Shown here one piece after another: positions 26,226 to 35,237 of a stretch of DNA of 64,000 nt. The position numbers and the translations under genes were made by a program. The notes beneath the pieces were generated by a model. That model saw only the letters and a program-made list of their open reading frames with translations, searched no databases and was not told the origin of the DNA. How positions within the stretch are numbered: position 1 is the first letter of the stretch; every line of letters begins with the position of its first letter. The DNA lies in NCBI RefSeq assembly GCF_039523755.1, contig NZ_BAAAFX010000002.1, positions 372,001 through 436,000 of the forward strand. Direction: 5' to 3'. Source of the stretch: Tatumella terrea. GTDB taxonomy: Bacteria > Pseudomonadota > Gammaproteobacteria > Enterobacterales > Enterobacteriaceae.

Positions 26226-27581
26226 TCAGGCCGGACGTTTTTTGGTCCTGGATAGATACCCGATAGCCAGAATAACCAGCCAGACGGGGATCAGCCACAC
26301 AGACATCGCCATTCCCGGGGTCATGACCATAATGACCAGAATCGCCGCCATAAACAGCAGGCAAATCCAGTTACCCAGCGGGTAAAGAAGCGCTTTAAAG
26401 CGTGTATTGACACCCTGTCGCTCTTTCGCTTTACGGAATTTGAGATGCGCCAGGCTTATCATCGCCCAGTTAATGACCAGTGCAGAAACCACCAGCGACA
26501 TCAGTAAGCCAAAGGCTTTTGCCGGCATCAGGTAGTTGATCAGTACACCGATAGCAGTTGCCACAGCGGACAGACCCAGAGCGACATAAGGCACCCCACG
26601 GCGGTCGACCTTCAGTAGCGCGCGCGGACCGTTGCCCTGTTTCGCCAGCCCGTACAGCATACGGCTGTTACTGTAGACGCAACTGTTATAGACAGAGAGG
26701 GCCGCCGTCAGTATCACAATATTCAGCGCATTCGCGACCAGACTGTCACCCAGTTCATGGAAGATAAGCACAAACGGGCTGCCACCTTCGACCACTTTAG
26801 TCCATGGGTAGAGTGATAGCAGAATAGTCAGTGAACCGATGTAAAAGATCAGAATACGGTACAACACCTGGTTAGTGGCTTTAGGAATGCTGCGCTCCGG
26901 ATTATCGGCTTCTGCTGCAGTGATCCCTACCAGTTCAAGCCCGCCGAAGGAGAACATAATGACCGCCATCGACATCACAAGCCCGGAGATACCGTGAGGG
27001 AAAAAGCCCCCGATGGCCCAGATATTCGATAAAGAGGCTTCAGGCGCGCCATGGCCGCTGAATAACATCCAGCCACCAAACAGGATCATACCGATGACGG
27101 CAACGACTTTTATGATAGAGAACCAGAACTCCATCTCACCGTAGACCTTCACGTTGCTCAGGTTGATGGCATTGATCAGCACAAAGAAGACGGCCGCAGA
27201 CACCCATGTCGGAATTTCCGGCCACCAGTACTGAATATAGACGCCGACCGCGGTAAGCTCGGCCATGGCCACCAGTACATAGAGCACCCAATAGTTCCAG
27301 CCGGAAGCGAACCCTGCAAAACTTCCCCAGTATTTATAGGCGAAATGACTGAATGACCCGGCGACCGGCTCTTCTACCACCATTTCACCCAGCTGGCGCA
27401 TGATCAGAAAGGCGATAAACCCACCGATAGCATAGCCCAGCAGAACAGAAGGACCGGCCATTTTGATGGTCTGAGCGATCCCGAGAAACAGGCCCGTACC
27501 AATGGCACCCCCCAGAGCAATTAGCTGAATATGACGATTTTTCAATCCCCGCTTCAGCGTGTCCTCTTGCTGCTTTTCCAT
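26226..27581 (-). CDS. aroP: AroP, general aromatic amino acid permease
   Basis: This amino acid-proton symporter imports Phe, Tyr and Trp across the inner membrane. The ATG at 27581 (MEKQQED) has a GAGG ribosome-binding site 6 bp upstream and gives 451 residues with about 12 helices. The upstream in-frame start at 27599 is not preferred. The AAT-family stretch LKNRHIQLIALGGAIGTGLF (residues 11-30) and the FSFGGLELVGITAAEADNPE segment are nearly identical to E. coli AroP. It is divergent from pdhR. I could not find a convincing TyrR box. Confidence 0.95.
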   Translation of the reverse strand: MEKQQEDTLKRGLKNRHIQLIALGGAIGTGLFLGIAQTIKMAGPSVLLGYAIGGFIAFLIMRQLGEMVVEEPVAGSFSHFAYKYWGSFAGFASGWNYWVLYVLVAMAELTAVGVYIQYWWPEIPTWVSAAVFFVLINAINLSNVKVYGEMEFWFSIIKVVAVIGMILFGGWMLFSGHGAPEASLSNIWAIGGFFPHGISGLVMSMAVIMFSFGGLELVGITAAEADNPERSIPKATNQVLYRILIFYIGSLTILLSLYPWTKVVEGGSPFVLIFHELGDSLVANALNIVILTAALSVYNSCVYSNSRMLYGLAKQGNGPRALLKVDRRGVPYVALGLSAVATAIGVLINYLMPAKAFGLLMSLVVSALVINWAMISLAHLKFRKAKERQGVNTRFKALLYPLGNWICLLFMAAILVIMVMTPGMAMSVWLIPVWLVILAIGYLSRTKKRPA

Positions 27582-28047
27582 AAAAAACCTCTTAATCATC
27601 TACAGAACTGCGTTCCACGGGTGACGGAATGCAGTGATTTATAGTGCTTTCGTTATTATTTTACCTGTCCGTAACAGCACAATACTGCCGTCTGTCCGCG
27701 GATCAGAATAGTGATAAGTCATACGCTTTGCACCTTGCTTTTGTTGTTTCGTGCTTAAAAAAACCTATCTGCGTAAATGGGCACGGTTCCATCCGGGGGT
27801 GGCGGGAAAAACAGGGGAGTTAACCTCCGCGACGACAGGCGGAAGAACAGCAGGAAATCCGGACTAAAAAGGCTGATGACGTTGATGGTAAAGCAAAAAA
27901 CGCATATTTACGGAATTTGATCCTGATGCAAAGCCGGCACGGGTATATGGACAGCGGGTAAATAGTTTGTTACTTTTAGCGCCCGTATTTTGCTAATTGG
28001 TAATACCAATTATCCGGCACAATGACAGGAATAAATTAACCACTGTG
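27582..28047. other. aroP-pdhR divergent regulatory region
   Basis: These 466 bp hold no gene I can support. The right end carries the PdhR operator. The rest must contain the divergent promoters for aroP and pdhR, but I cannot place their -35 and -10 elements with confidence. Confidence 0.5.
27995..28011 (+). promoter_or_regulatory. PdhR operator
   Basis: AATTGGTAATACCAATT is a perfect 17-bp dyad (AATTGGT / ACCAATT, 3-bp centre) and matches the known PdhR consensus, centred about 45 bp before the pdhR start. PdhR bound here would repress its own operon, with pyruvate as inducer. Confidence 0.93.
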
Positions 28048-28812
28048 ATGGCGTACAGCAAAATCCGACAACCTAAGCTGTCAGATGTGATTGAGCAGCA
28101 ACTGGAGTCGCTGATTATGGAAGGCTCATTGTGTCCGGGAGAGCAACTCCCCCCGGAACGCGAGCTTGCCCGTCAATTTGATGTTTCGCGTCCCTCCGTA
28201 CGTGAGGCAATACAGCGCCTGGAAGCCCGGGGGTTATTGTCGCGCCGTCAGGGCGGCGGAACCTTTGTGCAGACGGCTCTCTGGCAAAGCCTGAGCGACC
28301 CGCTGGTCGGTATCCTGGCGAATTCCCCTGAATCCCGTTTTGATTTACTGGAAACCCGGCATGCGCTGGAGGGGATAGCGGCTTACTATGCAGCCCTGCG
28401 GGGGACGGAAGAAGATTTAGCACGTATCCGTGCACATCATCTTCGTATTCAGCAGGCACAGGATAGCGGTAACCTGGATGCCGAAGCCGACGCCGTCATT
28501 AAATATCAAATAACCGTCACCGAAGCCGCCCATAATATGGTGCTATTGCACCTTGTGCGTGCCATGGGGCCGTTGCTGGAACAAAATGTCCGGCAGAATT
28601 TTGAAACACTCTACCTACGACGCGATATGCTAGCGAAAGTGAGTGGACACCGCGCCAGAATTTTTGAGGCGATTATTGCACGTGAGCCGGAAAAAGCCCG
28701 TGAAGAATCACACTCGCACCTGGCGTTTCTTGAGGAAATATTGCTGGAAAGAAGCCGGGAAGAAAGCCGGCGGGAACGTTCGTTAAGACGTCTTCAGCAA
28801 CGCAAGGGTTAG
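28048..28812 (+). CDS. pdhR: PdhR, pyruvate-responsive GntR-family repressor
   Basis: PdhR represses the pdhR-aceEF-lpd operon and other respiratory genes and is released by pyruvate. From the ATG at 28048 it has 254 residues, the E. coli length. The upstream start at 27997 lies inside the operator and is rejected. The N-terminal winged helix reads SDVIEQQLESLI, then RPSVREAIQRLEARGL, then GGGTFV. The C-terminal FadR-type effector domain begins near residue 90 (LLETRHALEGIAAYYAA). The tail SREESRRERSLRRLQQRKG is very basic. A perfect operator for this protein lies just upstream. Confidence 0.96.
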   Translation: MAYSKIRQPKLSDVIEQQLESLIMEGSLCPGEQLPPERELARQFDVSRPSVREAIQRLEARGLLSRRQGGGTFVQTALWQSLSDPLVGILANSPESRFDLLETRHALEGIAAYYAALRGTEEDLARIRAHHLRIQQAQDSGNLDAEADAVIKYQITVTEAAHNMVLLHLVRAMGPLLEQNVRQNFETLYLRRDMLAKVSGHRARIFEAIIAREPEKAREESHSHLAFLEEILLERSREESRRERSLRRLQQRKG

Positions 28813-28925
28813 GCACATCAAGGTATGTGCAATTATGAAGTGCTTATCTGCGTTGTACCCAAACCGAGTTGTACAGATAAGCTACTCAAAATTCAACGTA
28901 TTAGACACAGATAAGGAATAGCCCC

Positions 28926-31589
28926 ATGTCAGAACGTTTACCTAATGACGTGGATCCGATTGAAACCCGCGACTGGTTACAGGCGCTCGAATCGGTCATC
29001 CGTGAAGAAGGTGTTGAACGCGCTCAGTACTTAATCGATCAGGTACTTGATGCGGCTCGCAAAGGTGGTGTCAGTGTGGCTGCCGGCGCATCTGCGCAGG
29101 ACTACATCAATACTATTTCCGTCGAAGATGAACCGGAATACCCGGGGAACCAGGCACTGGAGCGGCGTATTCGTTCAGCTATTCGCTGGAATGCGATTAT
29201 GACGGTACTGAGAGCGTCTAAAAAAGATCTGGAGCTGGGCGGCCATATGGCGTCTTTCCAGTCTTCTGCCACCGTTTACGAAGTGTGTTTTAACCACTTC
29301 TTCCGCGCCCGTACTGCGCAGGATGGCGGCGACCTGGTCTATTTCCAGGGGCATATCTCACCAGGTATCTATGCCCGAGCTTTCCTGGAAGGGCGTTTAA
29401 CCGAAGATCAGTTAAACAATTTCCGTCAGGAAGTTCATGGTAAGGGGCTCTCTTCTTATCCGCACCCTAAACTGATGCCTGATTTCTGGCAGTTCCCAAC
29501 GGTTTCTATGGGGCTGGGGCCGTTATCGGCAATCTATCAGGCAAAATTCCTGAAGTATCTGGAACACCGTGGTCTGAAAAAGACCTCGGCGCAAACCGTG
29601 TATGCCTTCCTGGGCGACGGTGAAATGGATGAACCGGAATCCAAAGGGGCGATCACTATCGCAACCCGTGAAAAACTGGATAACCTGGTATTCATTATTA
29701 ACTGTAACCTGCAACGTCTGGATGGACCGGTCACAGGTAACGGTAAAATCATTAATGAACTGGACGGTATCTTTACCGGTGCCGGCTGGGAAGTGATCAA
29801 AGTCATCTGGGGCGATCGCTGGGATGAACTGCTGCGTAAAGACACCAGCGGTAAGCTGATTCAGCTGATGAATGAAACCGTTGACGGTGACTATCAGACC
29901 TTTAAGTCAAAAGACGGTGGCTATGTACGTGAGCACTTCTTCGGAAAATATCCGGAGACGGCGGCGCTGGTCAAAGATATGTCCGACGATGAGATCTGGG
30001 CACTGAACCGTGGTGGTCATGATCCGAAGAAAGTTTATGCGGCCCTGAAAAAAGCGCAGGACACCAAAGGCAAACCGGTACTGATCCTGGCGCATACCGT
30101 CAAAGGCTATGGTATGGGTGAAACCGCGGAAGGTAAAAACATCGCCCACCAGGTGAAGAAAATGAACATGGATGGCGTGCGCTATATCCGTGACCGTTTC
30201 AATGTGCCTGTCAGTGATGAGCAGCTGGAAACCCTGCCGTATGTCACCTTCGACAAAGGGTCGGAAGAGTATCAGTATCTGCATGGTCAGCGTGAGAAAC
30301 TGGGAGGTTATCTGCCAAGCCGTCAGGAGACGTTCACTGACAAACTGGAGATCCCGGCACTCGACGAATTTAAATCGTTGCTGGATGAGCAGAGCAAAGA
30401 AATTTCCACCACCATTGCCTTTGTGCGTGCGCTGAATGTGATGCTGAAAAATGCATCGATTAAAGATCGTCTGGTGCCGATCCTCGCCGATGAAGCGCGT
30501 ACCTTTGGTATGGAAGGTCTGTTCCGTCAGATTGGTATCTACAGCCCGAACGGTCAGCAGTACACACCGCAGGACCGCGAGCAGGTGGCTTACTACAAAG
30601 AAGACGAGAAAGGCCAGATCCTGCAGGAAGGGATCAACGAACTGGGGGCCGGGGCATCCTGGTTAGCCGCGGCGACATCGTACAGTACTAACAACCTGCC
30701 GATGATCCCGTTCTATATCTATTACTCCATGTTTGGTTTCCAGCGTATCGGTGATCTCTGCTGGGCCGCCGGTGATCAGCAAGCCCGTGGCTTCCTGGTA
30801 GGCGGAACGTCCGGACGTACCACGCTTAACGGTGAAGGTCTGCAGCATGAAGATGGCCATAGCCATATTCAGTCACTGACTATTCCTAACTGTATCTCTT
30901 ATGACCCGGCCTACGCGTATGAAGTCGCGGTAATTATGCATGACGGCCTGGAGCGGATGTACGGCGACGCTCAGGAAAATGTGTATTACTACATTACGAC
31001 CCTGAACGAAAACTACCATATGCCGGCGATGCCGGAAGGTGCGGAAGAAGGTATCCGTAAAGGGATCTACAAACTGGATACCCTGCAAGGCAGCAAAGGT
31101 AAAGTCCAGTTACTGGGCTCCGGTTCTATCCTGCGCCATGTCCGTGAAGCCGCAGAGATCCTGTCCAAAGAGTACGGTGTTGGCTCCGATGTTTACAGTG
31201 TGACATCCTTTACCGAGCTGGCCCGTGATGGTCAGGACTGTGAGCGCTGGAACATGCTGCATCCTACCGAAGAGCCTCGCGTGCCTTATATTGCTCAGGT
31301 CATGAGTGAGGCCCCGGCCGTCGCGTCGACCGATTATATGAAACTGTTTGCTGAGCAGGTTCGTAACTATATCCCTGCCAGTGATTATCGTGTGCTGGGT
31401 ACGGATGGCTTTGGTCGCTCTGACAGCCGTGAAAATCTGCGTCATCATTTTGAAGTCGATGCTTCGTATGTGGTGGTTGCTGCTCTGGGTGAACTGGCTA
31501 AACGCGGTGAGATTGATAAAAACGTGGTCGCTGAGGCGATACGTAAATTTGATATCCATGCTGATAAAGTCAATCCGCGTCTGGCGTAA
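28926..31589 (+). CDS. aceE: AceE, pyruvate dehydrogenase E1 component
   Basis: AceE decarboxylates pyruvate with thiamine diphosphate and acetylates the lipoyl groups of AceF. The homodimeric type E1 has 887 residues, exactly as in E. coli. The ThDP motif begins GDGEMDEPESKG near residue 230 and ends at NCNLQRLDG. The C-terminal half carries the transketolase-like pyrimidine and C-terminal domains (EDGHSHIQSL, GRSDSRENLRHHFEVDA). It sits second in the pdhR-aceEF-lpdA cluster, 113 bp after pdhR, with AAGGA before the ATG. Confidence 0.98.
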   Translation: MSERLPNDVDPIETRDWLQALESVIREEGVERAQYLIDQVLDAARKGGVSVAAGASAQDYINTISVEDEPEYPGNQALERRIRSAIRWNAIMTVLRASKKDLELGGHMASFQSSATVYEVCFNHFFRARTAQDGGDLVYFQGHISPGIYARAFLEGRLTEDQLNNFRQEVHGKGLSSYPHPKLMPDFWQFPTVSMGLGPLSAIYQAKFLKYLEHRGLKKTSAQTVYAFLGDGEMDEPESKGAITIATREKLDNLVFIINCNLQRLDGPVTGNGKIINELDGIFTGAGWEVIKVIWGDRWDELLRKDTSGKLIQLMNETVDGDYQTFKSKDGGYVREHFFGKYPETAALVKDMSDDEIWALNRGGHDPKKVYAALKKAQDTKGKPVLILAHTVKGYGMGETAEGKNIAHQVKKMNMDGVRYIRDRFNVPVSDEQLETLPYVTFDKGSEEYQYLHGQREKLGGYLPSRQETFTDKLEIPALDEFKSLLDEQSKEISTTIAFVRALNVMLKNASIKDRLVPILADEARTFGMEGLFRQIGIYSPNGQQYTPQDREQVAYYKEDEKGQILQEGINELGAGASWLAAATSYSTNNLPMIPFYIYYSMFGFQRIGDLCWAAGDQQARGFLVGGTSGRTTLNGEGLQHEDGHSHIQSLTIPNCISYDPAYAYEVAVIMHDGLERMYGDAQENVYYYITTLNENYHMPAMPEGAEEGIRKGIYKLDTLQGSKGKVQLLGSGSILRHVREAAEILSKEYGVGSDVYSVTSFTELARDGQDCERWNMLHPTEEPRVPYIAQVMSEAPAVASTDYMKLFAEQVRNYIPASDYRVLGTDGFGRSDSRENLRHHFEVDASYVVVAALGELAKRGEIDKNVVAEAIRKFDIHADKVNPRLA

Positions 31590-31602
31590 GAGGTAATTAT
31601 TG

Positions 31603-33486
31603 ATGGCAATTGAAATCAACGTTCCGGATATCGGCACCGATGAAGTCGAAGTGACGGAAATCCTGGTCAAAGTGGGTGATAAGGTTGACGCCGAGCAGTC
31701 ACTGATCACGGTTGAAGGGGACAAGGCATCGATGGAGGTGCCTTCACCTCAGGCCGGTGTTATCAAAGAAATTAAAATCGCCACCGGCGATAAAGTGGCT
31801 ACCGGCTCGCTGATTATGATCTTCGAGGCGGCGGAAACCGAAGCCCCGGCCGCGAAAGCGGCGGACACTGCGCAGCCGCAAGCCGCAGCTGCCCCGGCAA
31901 CCGGCACCCGTGAAGTCAATGTTCCGGATATCGGCGGTGATGAAGTGGAAGTCACCGAAATTCTGGTGAAAGCCGGAGACACGGTTGAGGCTGAGCAGTC
32001 TCTGCTGACTGTCGAAGGTGATAAGGCTTCCATGGAAGTGCCTGCACCTTTTGCCGGTAAAGTGAAAGAGATCAAAGTGACGACCGGCGATAAAGTCAGC
32101 ACCGGGTCGCTTATCATGGTCTTTGAAACGTCGGAAGGCGACGCAGCGCCGGCAGCAGAAAATGCTGCCCCTGCTGCAGCTCCGGCAGCCCCGGCCAGTG
32201 AAGAGAAGACTCTGCAGGTGCCGGATATCGGCGGTGATGAAGTCGAAGTGACCGAAATCCTGGTGAAGGTCGGTGATAAGGTTGAAAACGAACAATCACT
32301 GATCACCGTTGAAGGTGATAAAGCCTCCATGGAAGTTCCGGCACCGTGTGCCGGTACGGTTAAATCCATCAGCATTTCCGTCGGCGATAAAGTCAGCACC
32401 GGCACACCGATGATGGTGTTTGAAATTGCCGGCAGTGCGCCGGCAGCTACCCCGGCGTCAGCGCCTCAGGCAGCCCCGGCCCCTGCCGCAGAAAAAGCTC
32501 CTGCACCGGCGCAGAATACGGCTAAGCCTGCGGCGACCCCGGCGAAGAGTGACTTTGCCGAAAATGAGGCGTATGTCCATGCCACCCCGGTGATCCGTCG
32601 TCTGGCCCGTGAGTTCGGGGTTAACCTGGCGAAAGTTAAAGGGACCGGCCGTAAAAACCGTATTCTGCGAGAAGATGTGCAGGCGTACGTGAAAGAGGCC
32701 GTGAAGCGTGCAGAGAACCCTGCCTCCGGTGCGACAGCGCTTCCGGGGATGCTGCCATGGCCGAAGGTAGACTTCAGCAAGTTTGGTGACATCGAAGAAG
32801 TCGAACTGGGACGTATTCAGAAACTGTCCGGCGCTAACCTGAGCCGTAACTGGATGATGATCCCGCACGTCACGCATTTCGATGAAGCAGATATCACTGA
32901 ACTGGAAGCGTTCCGTAAGCAACAGAATGTGGATGCTGAAAAGCAGAAACTGGACGTAAAAATCACGCCGGTCGTGTTTATCATGAAAGCCGTGGCGAAA
33001 GCGCTGGAAGCCTTCCCGCGTTTCAATAGTTCGATTTCTGAAGATGCGCAACGTTTAACGCTGAAAAAATATATTAATATCGGGGTCGCGGTCGATACCC
33101 CTAACGGGCTGGTGGTTCCGGTATTCCGTGACGTGAACAAAAAAGGCATTATTGAGTTATCCCGCGAGCTGATGGATATCTCGAAAAAAGCCCGTAACGG
33201 AAAACTCACCTCCGGGGATATGCAGGGCGGATGCTTCACCATCTCCAGCCTTGGCGGACTGGGAACCACGTCGTTCACACCGATTGTGAATGCGCCGGAA
33301 GTGGCTATCCTGGGCGTTTCAAAATCGGCGATGAAACCGGTCTGGAACGGTAAGGAATTTGCACCGCGCCTGATGTTGCCGTTGTCGTTATCGTTTGACC
33401 ATCGGGTGATCGATGGTGCCGATGGTGCGCGGTTTATCACTTATATTAATCAGGTACTGTCAGACATTCGTCGTCTGATTATGTAA
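31603..33486 (+). CDS. aceF: AceF, dihydrolipoyl acetyltransferase (E2) with three lipoyl domains
   Basis: AceF forms the core of the pyruvate dehydrogenase complex and transfers acetyl groups to CoA. From the ATG at 31603 (AGAGG upstream) it has 627 residues. Three lipoyl domains each carry GDKASMEVP, with lipoylated Lys at about residues 41, 141 and 240, joined by Ala-Pro-rich flexible linkers. A peripheral subunit-binding domain (ATPVIRRLAREFGVNL) follows, then the catalytic domain ending with the active-site DHRVIDGADGARF. The near-identical lipoyl repeats make this gene prone to copy-number change, but three copies is the E. coli state. Confidence 0.97.
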   Translation: MAIEINVPDIGTDEVEVTEILVKVGDKVDAEQSLITVEGDKASMEVPSPQAGVIKEIKIATGDKVATGSLIMIFEAAETEAPAAKAADTAQPQAAAAPATGTREVNVPDIGGDEVEVTEILVKAGDTVEAEQSLLTVEGDKASMEVPAPFAGKVKEIKVTTGDKVSTGSLIMVFETSEGDAAPAAENAAPAAAPAAPASEEKTLQVPDIGGDEVEVTEILVKVGDKVENEQSLITVEGDKASMEVPAPCAGTVKSISISVGDKVSTGTPMMVFEIAGSAPAATPASAPQAAPAPAAEKAPAPAQNTAKPAATPAKSDFAENEAYVHATPVIRRLAREFGVNLAKVKGTGRKNRILREDVQAYVKEAVKRAENPASGATALPGMLPWPKVDFSKFGDIEEVELGRIQKLSGANLSRNWMMIPHVTHFDEADITELEAFRKQQNVDAEKQKLDVKITPVVFIMKAVAKALEAFPRFNSSISEDAQRLTLKKYINIGVAVDTPNGLVVPVFRDVNKKGIIELSRELMDISKKARNGKLTSGDMQGGCFTISSLGGLGTTSFTPIVNAPEVAILGVSKSAMKPVWNGKEFAPRLMLPLSLSFDHRVIDGADGARFITYINQVLSDIRRLIM

Positions 33487-33493
33487 GACAGGT

Positions 33494-33515
33494 GAGGCCG
33501 GTGATAACCGGCCTC
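33494..33515 (+). terminator. Hairpin between aceF and lpdA
   Basis: GAGGCCGGT and ACCGGCCTC form a perfect 9-bp stem with a GATA loop 8 bp after the aceF stop. There is little T-tract, so it may be a processing or partial-termination site in the 260-bp spacer rather than a strong terminator. lpdA is known to have its own promoter in E. coli. Confidence 0.5.
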
Positions 33516-33746
33516 ATTCCTGTACCGAACGTATCAAGGTGTTTGCATTGGGCATGATGCATCCTGCCGGAAGAGAGTTTACGGCGTTAACGACCGTCAC
33601 CGCAGGTGACATTGCCGGACACAAAGCCGTTTGCAGTTCGTTAACAATTATGTAAACTCTTGCGCTAAATACGTCGGGTGGTTTGCGGACGTTATCCATG
33701 ATAACAACTGACGTCGGACTGCCGGACAGTCAAATAAGAGGTCATG

Positions 33747-35171
33747 ATGAGTACAGAGATTAAAACCCAGGTCGTGGTACTTGGTGCAGGTCCTGCAGGC
33801 TACTCCGCCGCTTTTCGTTGTGCTGACTTAGGACTGGAAACGGTTCTGGTTGAACGCTACAGCACCCTCGGCGGTGTTTGTCTGAACGTAGGTTGTATCC
33901 CTTCCAAGGCGTTACTGCACGTCGCTAAAGTTATCGAAGAAGCTAAAGCCCTTGAAGCTCACGGTATCGTGTTCGGTCAGCCGAAAACAGATATCGACAA
34001 AGTCCGTACCTGGAAAGAGAAAGTCATCACTCAGCTGACCGGCGGACTTGCCGGAATGGCAAAAGGCCGTAACGTTAAAGTCGTGAACGGTTTCGGTAAA
34101 TTTACCGGAGCGAATACGCTGCAGGTTGAAGGCGAAAACGGGACAACAACCATCAGTTTCGATAATGCTATTATTGCAGCAGGTTCCCGTCCGGTACAGT
34201 TACCGTTTATCCCGCATGAAGATCCCCGTGTCTGGGACTCTACCGATGCGCTGGCGTTGAAAGAAGTGCCTGAGCGTCTGCTGATCATGGGCGGAGGGAT
34301 TATCGGTCTGGAAATGGGAACCGTGTATCATGCACTGGGCTCAAAGATTGATGTGGTCGAGATGTTTGATCAGGTGATTCCGGCGGCGGATAAAGATGTG
34401 GTCAAAGCCTTCACCCGTCGGATCAGTAAGCAGTTTACGCTGATGCTGGAAACCAAAGTGACCGCGGTTGAAGCCAAAGAAGATGGTATTTATGTCTCGA
34501 TGGAAGGCAAAAATGCCCCTGCGGAAGCCCAGCGTTATGATGCCGTTCTGGTCGCCATCGGTCGTCTGCCTAACGGTAAGAGCCTGGATGCCGGTAAGGC
34601 CGGGGTTGAAGTGGATGATCGTGGCTTCATTCAGGTAGATAAGCAGCTGCGCACCAATGTGCCGCATATCTTCGCTATCGGGGATATCGTGGGTCAGCCA
34701 ATGCTGGCACACAAGGGTGTCCATGAAGGGCATGTGGCGGCTGAAGTGATCTCCGGGAAGAAACACTATTTCGATCCTAAGGTGATCCCGTCTATCGCGT
34801 ATACCGAACCGGAAGTTGCCTGGGTTGGTCTGACCGAAAAAGAAGCCAAAGAAAAAGGCATCAGTTACGAAGTCTCTACCTTCCCATGGGCGGCTTCAGG
34901 CAGGGCCATTGCGTCTGACTGTGCAGACGGGATGACCAAGCTGATTTTCGATAAAGAATCACACCGTATTATCGGTGGTGCAATTGTCGGCACCAATGGC
35001 GGTGAATTGCTGGGCGAAATCGGCCTGGCGATTGAGATGGGATGTGATGCGGAAGATATTGCGCTGACCATTCATGCTCACCCGACCTTACATGAGTCTG
35101 TCGGCCTGGCCGCTGAGATTTATGAAGGCAGTATCACCGACTTACCTAACCCTAAAGCGAAGAAAAAGTAA
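33747..35171 (+). CDS. lpdA: LpdA, dihydrolipoamide dehydrogenase (E3)
   Basis: This FAD enzyme reoxidises dihydrolipoyl groups of the pyruvate and 2-oxoglutarate dehydrogenases and the glycine cleavage system. The start is the second of two adjacent ATGs (MSTEIKTQ), giving 474 residues as in E. coli. The FAD loop LGAGPAGYSAA is at residues 12-22 and the redox disulfide is Cys45/Cys50 in GGVCLNVGCIPSK. The NAD-binding GGGIIGLEMG lies near residue 181, and the C-terminal base is in HAHPTLHE. A strong terminator follows. Confidence 0.98.
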   Translation: MSTEIKTQVVVLGAGPAGYSAAFRCADLGLETVLVERYSTLGGVCLNVGCIPSKALLHVAKVIEEAKALEAHGIVFGQPKTDIDKVRTWKEKVITQLTGGLAGMAKGRNVKVVNGFGKFTGANTLQVEGENGTTTISFDNAIIAAGSRPVQLPFIPHEDPRVWDSTDALALKEVPERLLIMGGGIIGLEMGTVYHALGSKIDVVEMFDQVIPAADKDVVKAFTRRISKQFTLMLETKVTAVEAKEDGIYVSMEGKNAPAEAQRYDAVLVAIGRLPNGKSLDAGKAGVEVDDRGFIQVDKQLRTNVPHIFAIGDIVGQPMLAHKGVHEGHVAAEVISGKKHYFDPKVIPSIAYTEPEVAWVGLTEKEAKEKGISYEVSTFPWAASGRAIASDCADGMTKLIFDKESHRIIGGAIVGTNGGELLGEIGLAIEMGCDAEDIALTIHAHPTLHESVGLAAEIYEGSITDLPNPKAKKK

Positions 35172-35189
35172 CAGGGAAAGGCAGTAAAA

Positions 35190-35216
35190 AACGGCTCCTC
35201 AGGAGCCGTTTTTTTA
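35190..35216 (+). terminator. Rho-independent terminator after lpdA
   Basis: ACGGCTCCT pairs with AGGAGCCGT, preceded by AAAAA and followed by seven T. It can also act for the convergent Mg2+ ATPase gene. Confidence 0.9.
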
Positions 35217-35237
35217 TGGAGTCATACCGTTACCGGG

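Noticed and set aside
27600..27760. TyrR box in front of aroP
   Set aside because: No TGTAAA-N6-TTTACA dyad was found. Only isolated AT-rich half-sites are present.
31744..32405. Long frames antisense to the aceF lipoyl domains
   Set aside because: They arise from the biased codon use of the Ala-Pro linkers and lipoyl repeats.
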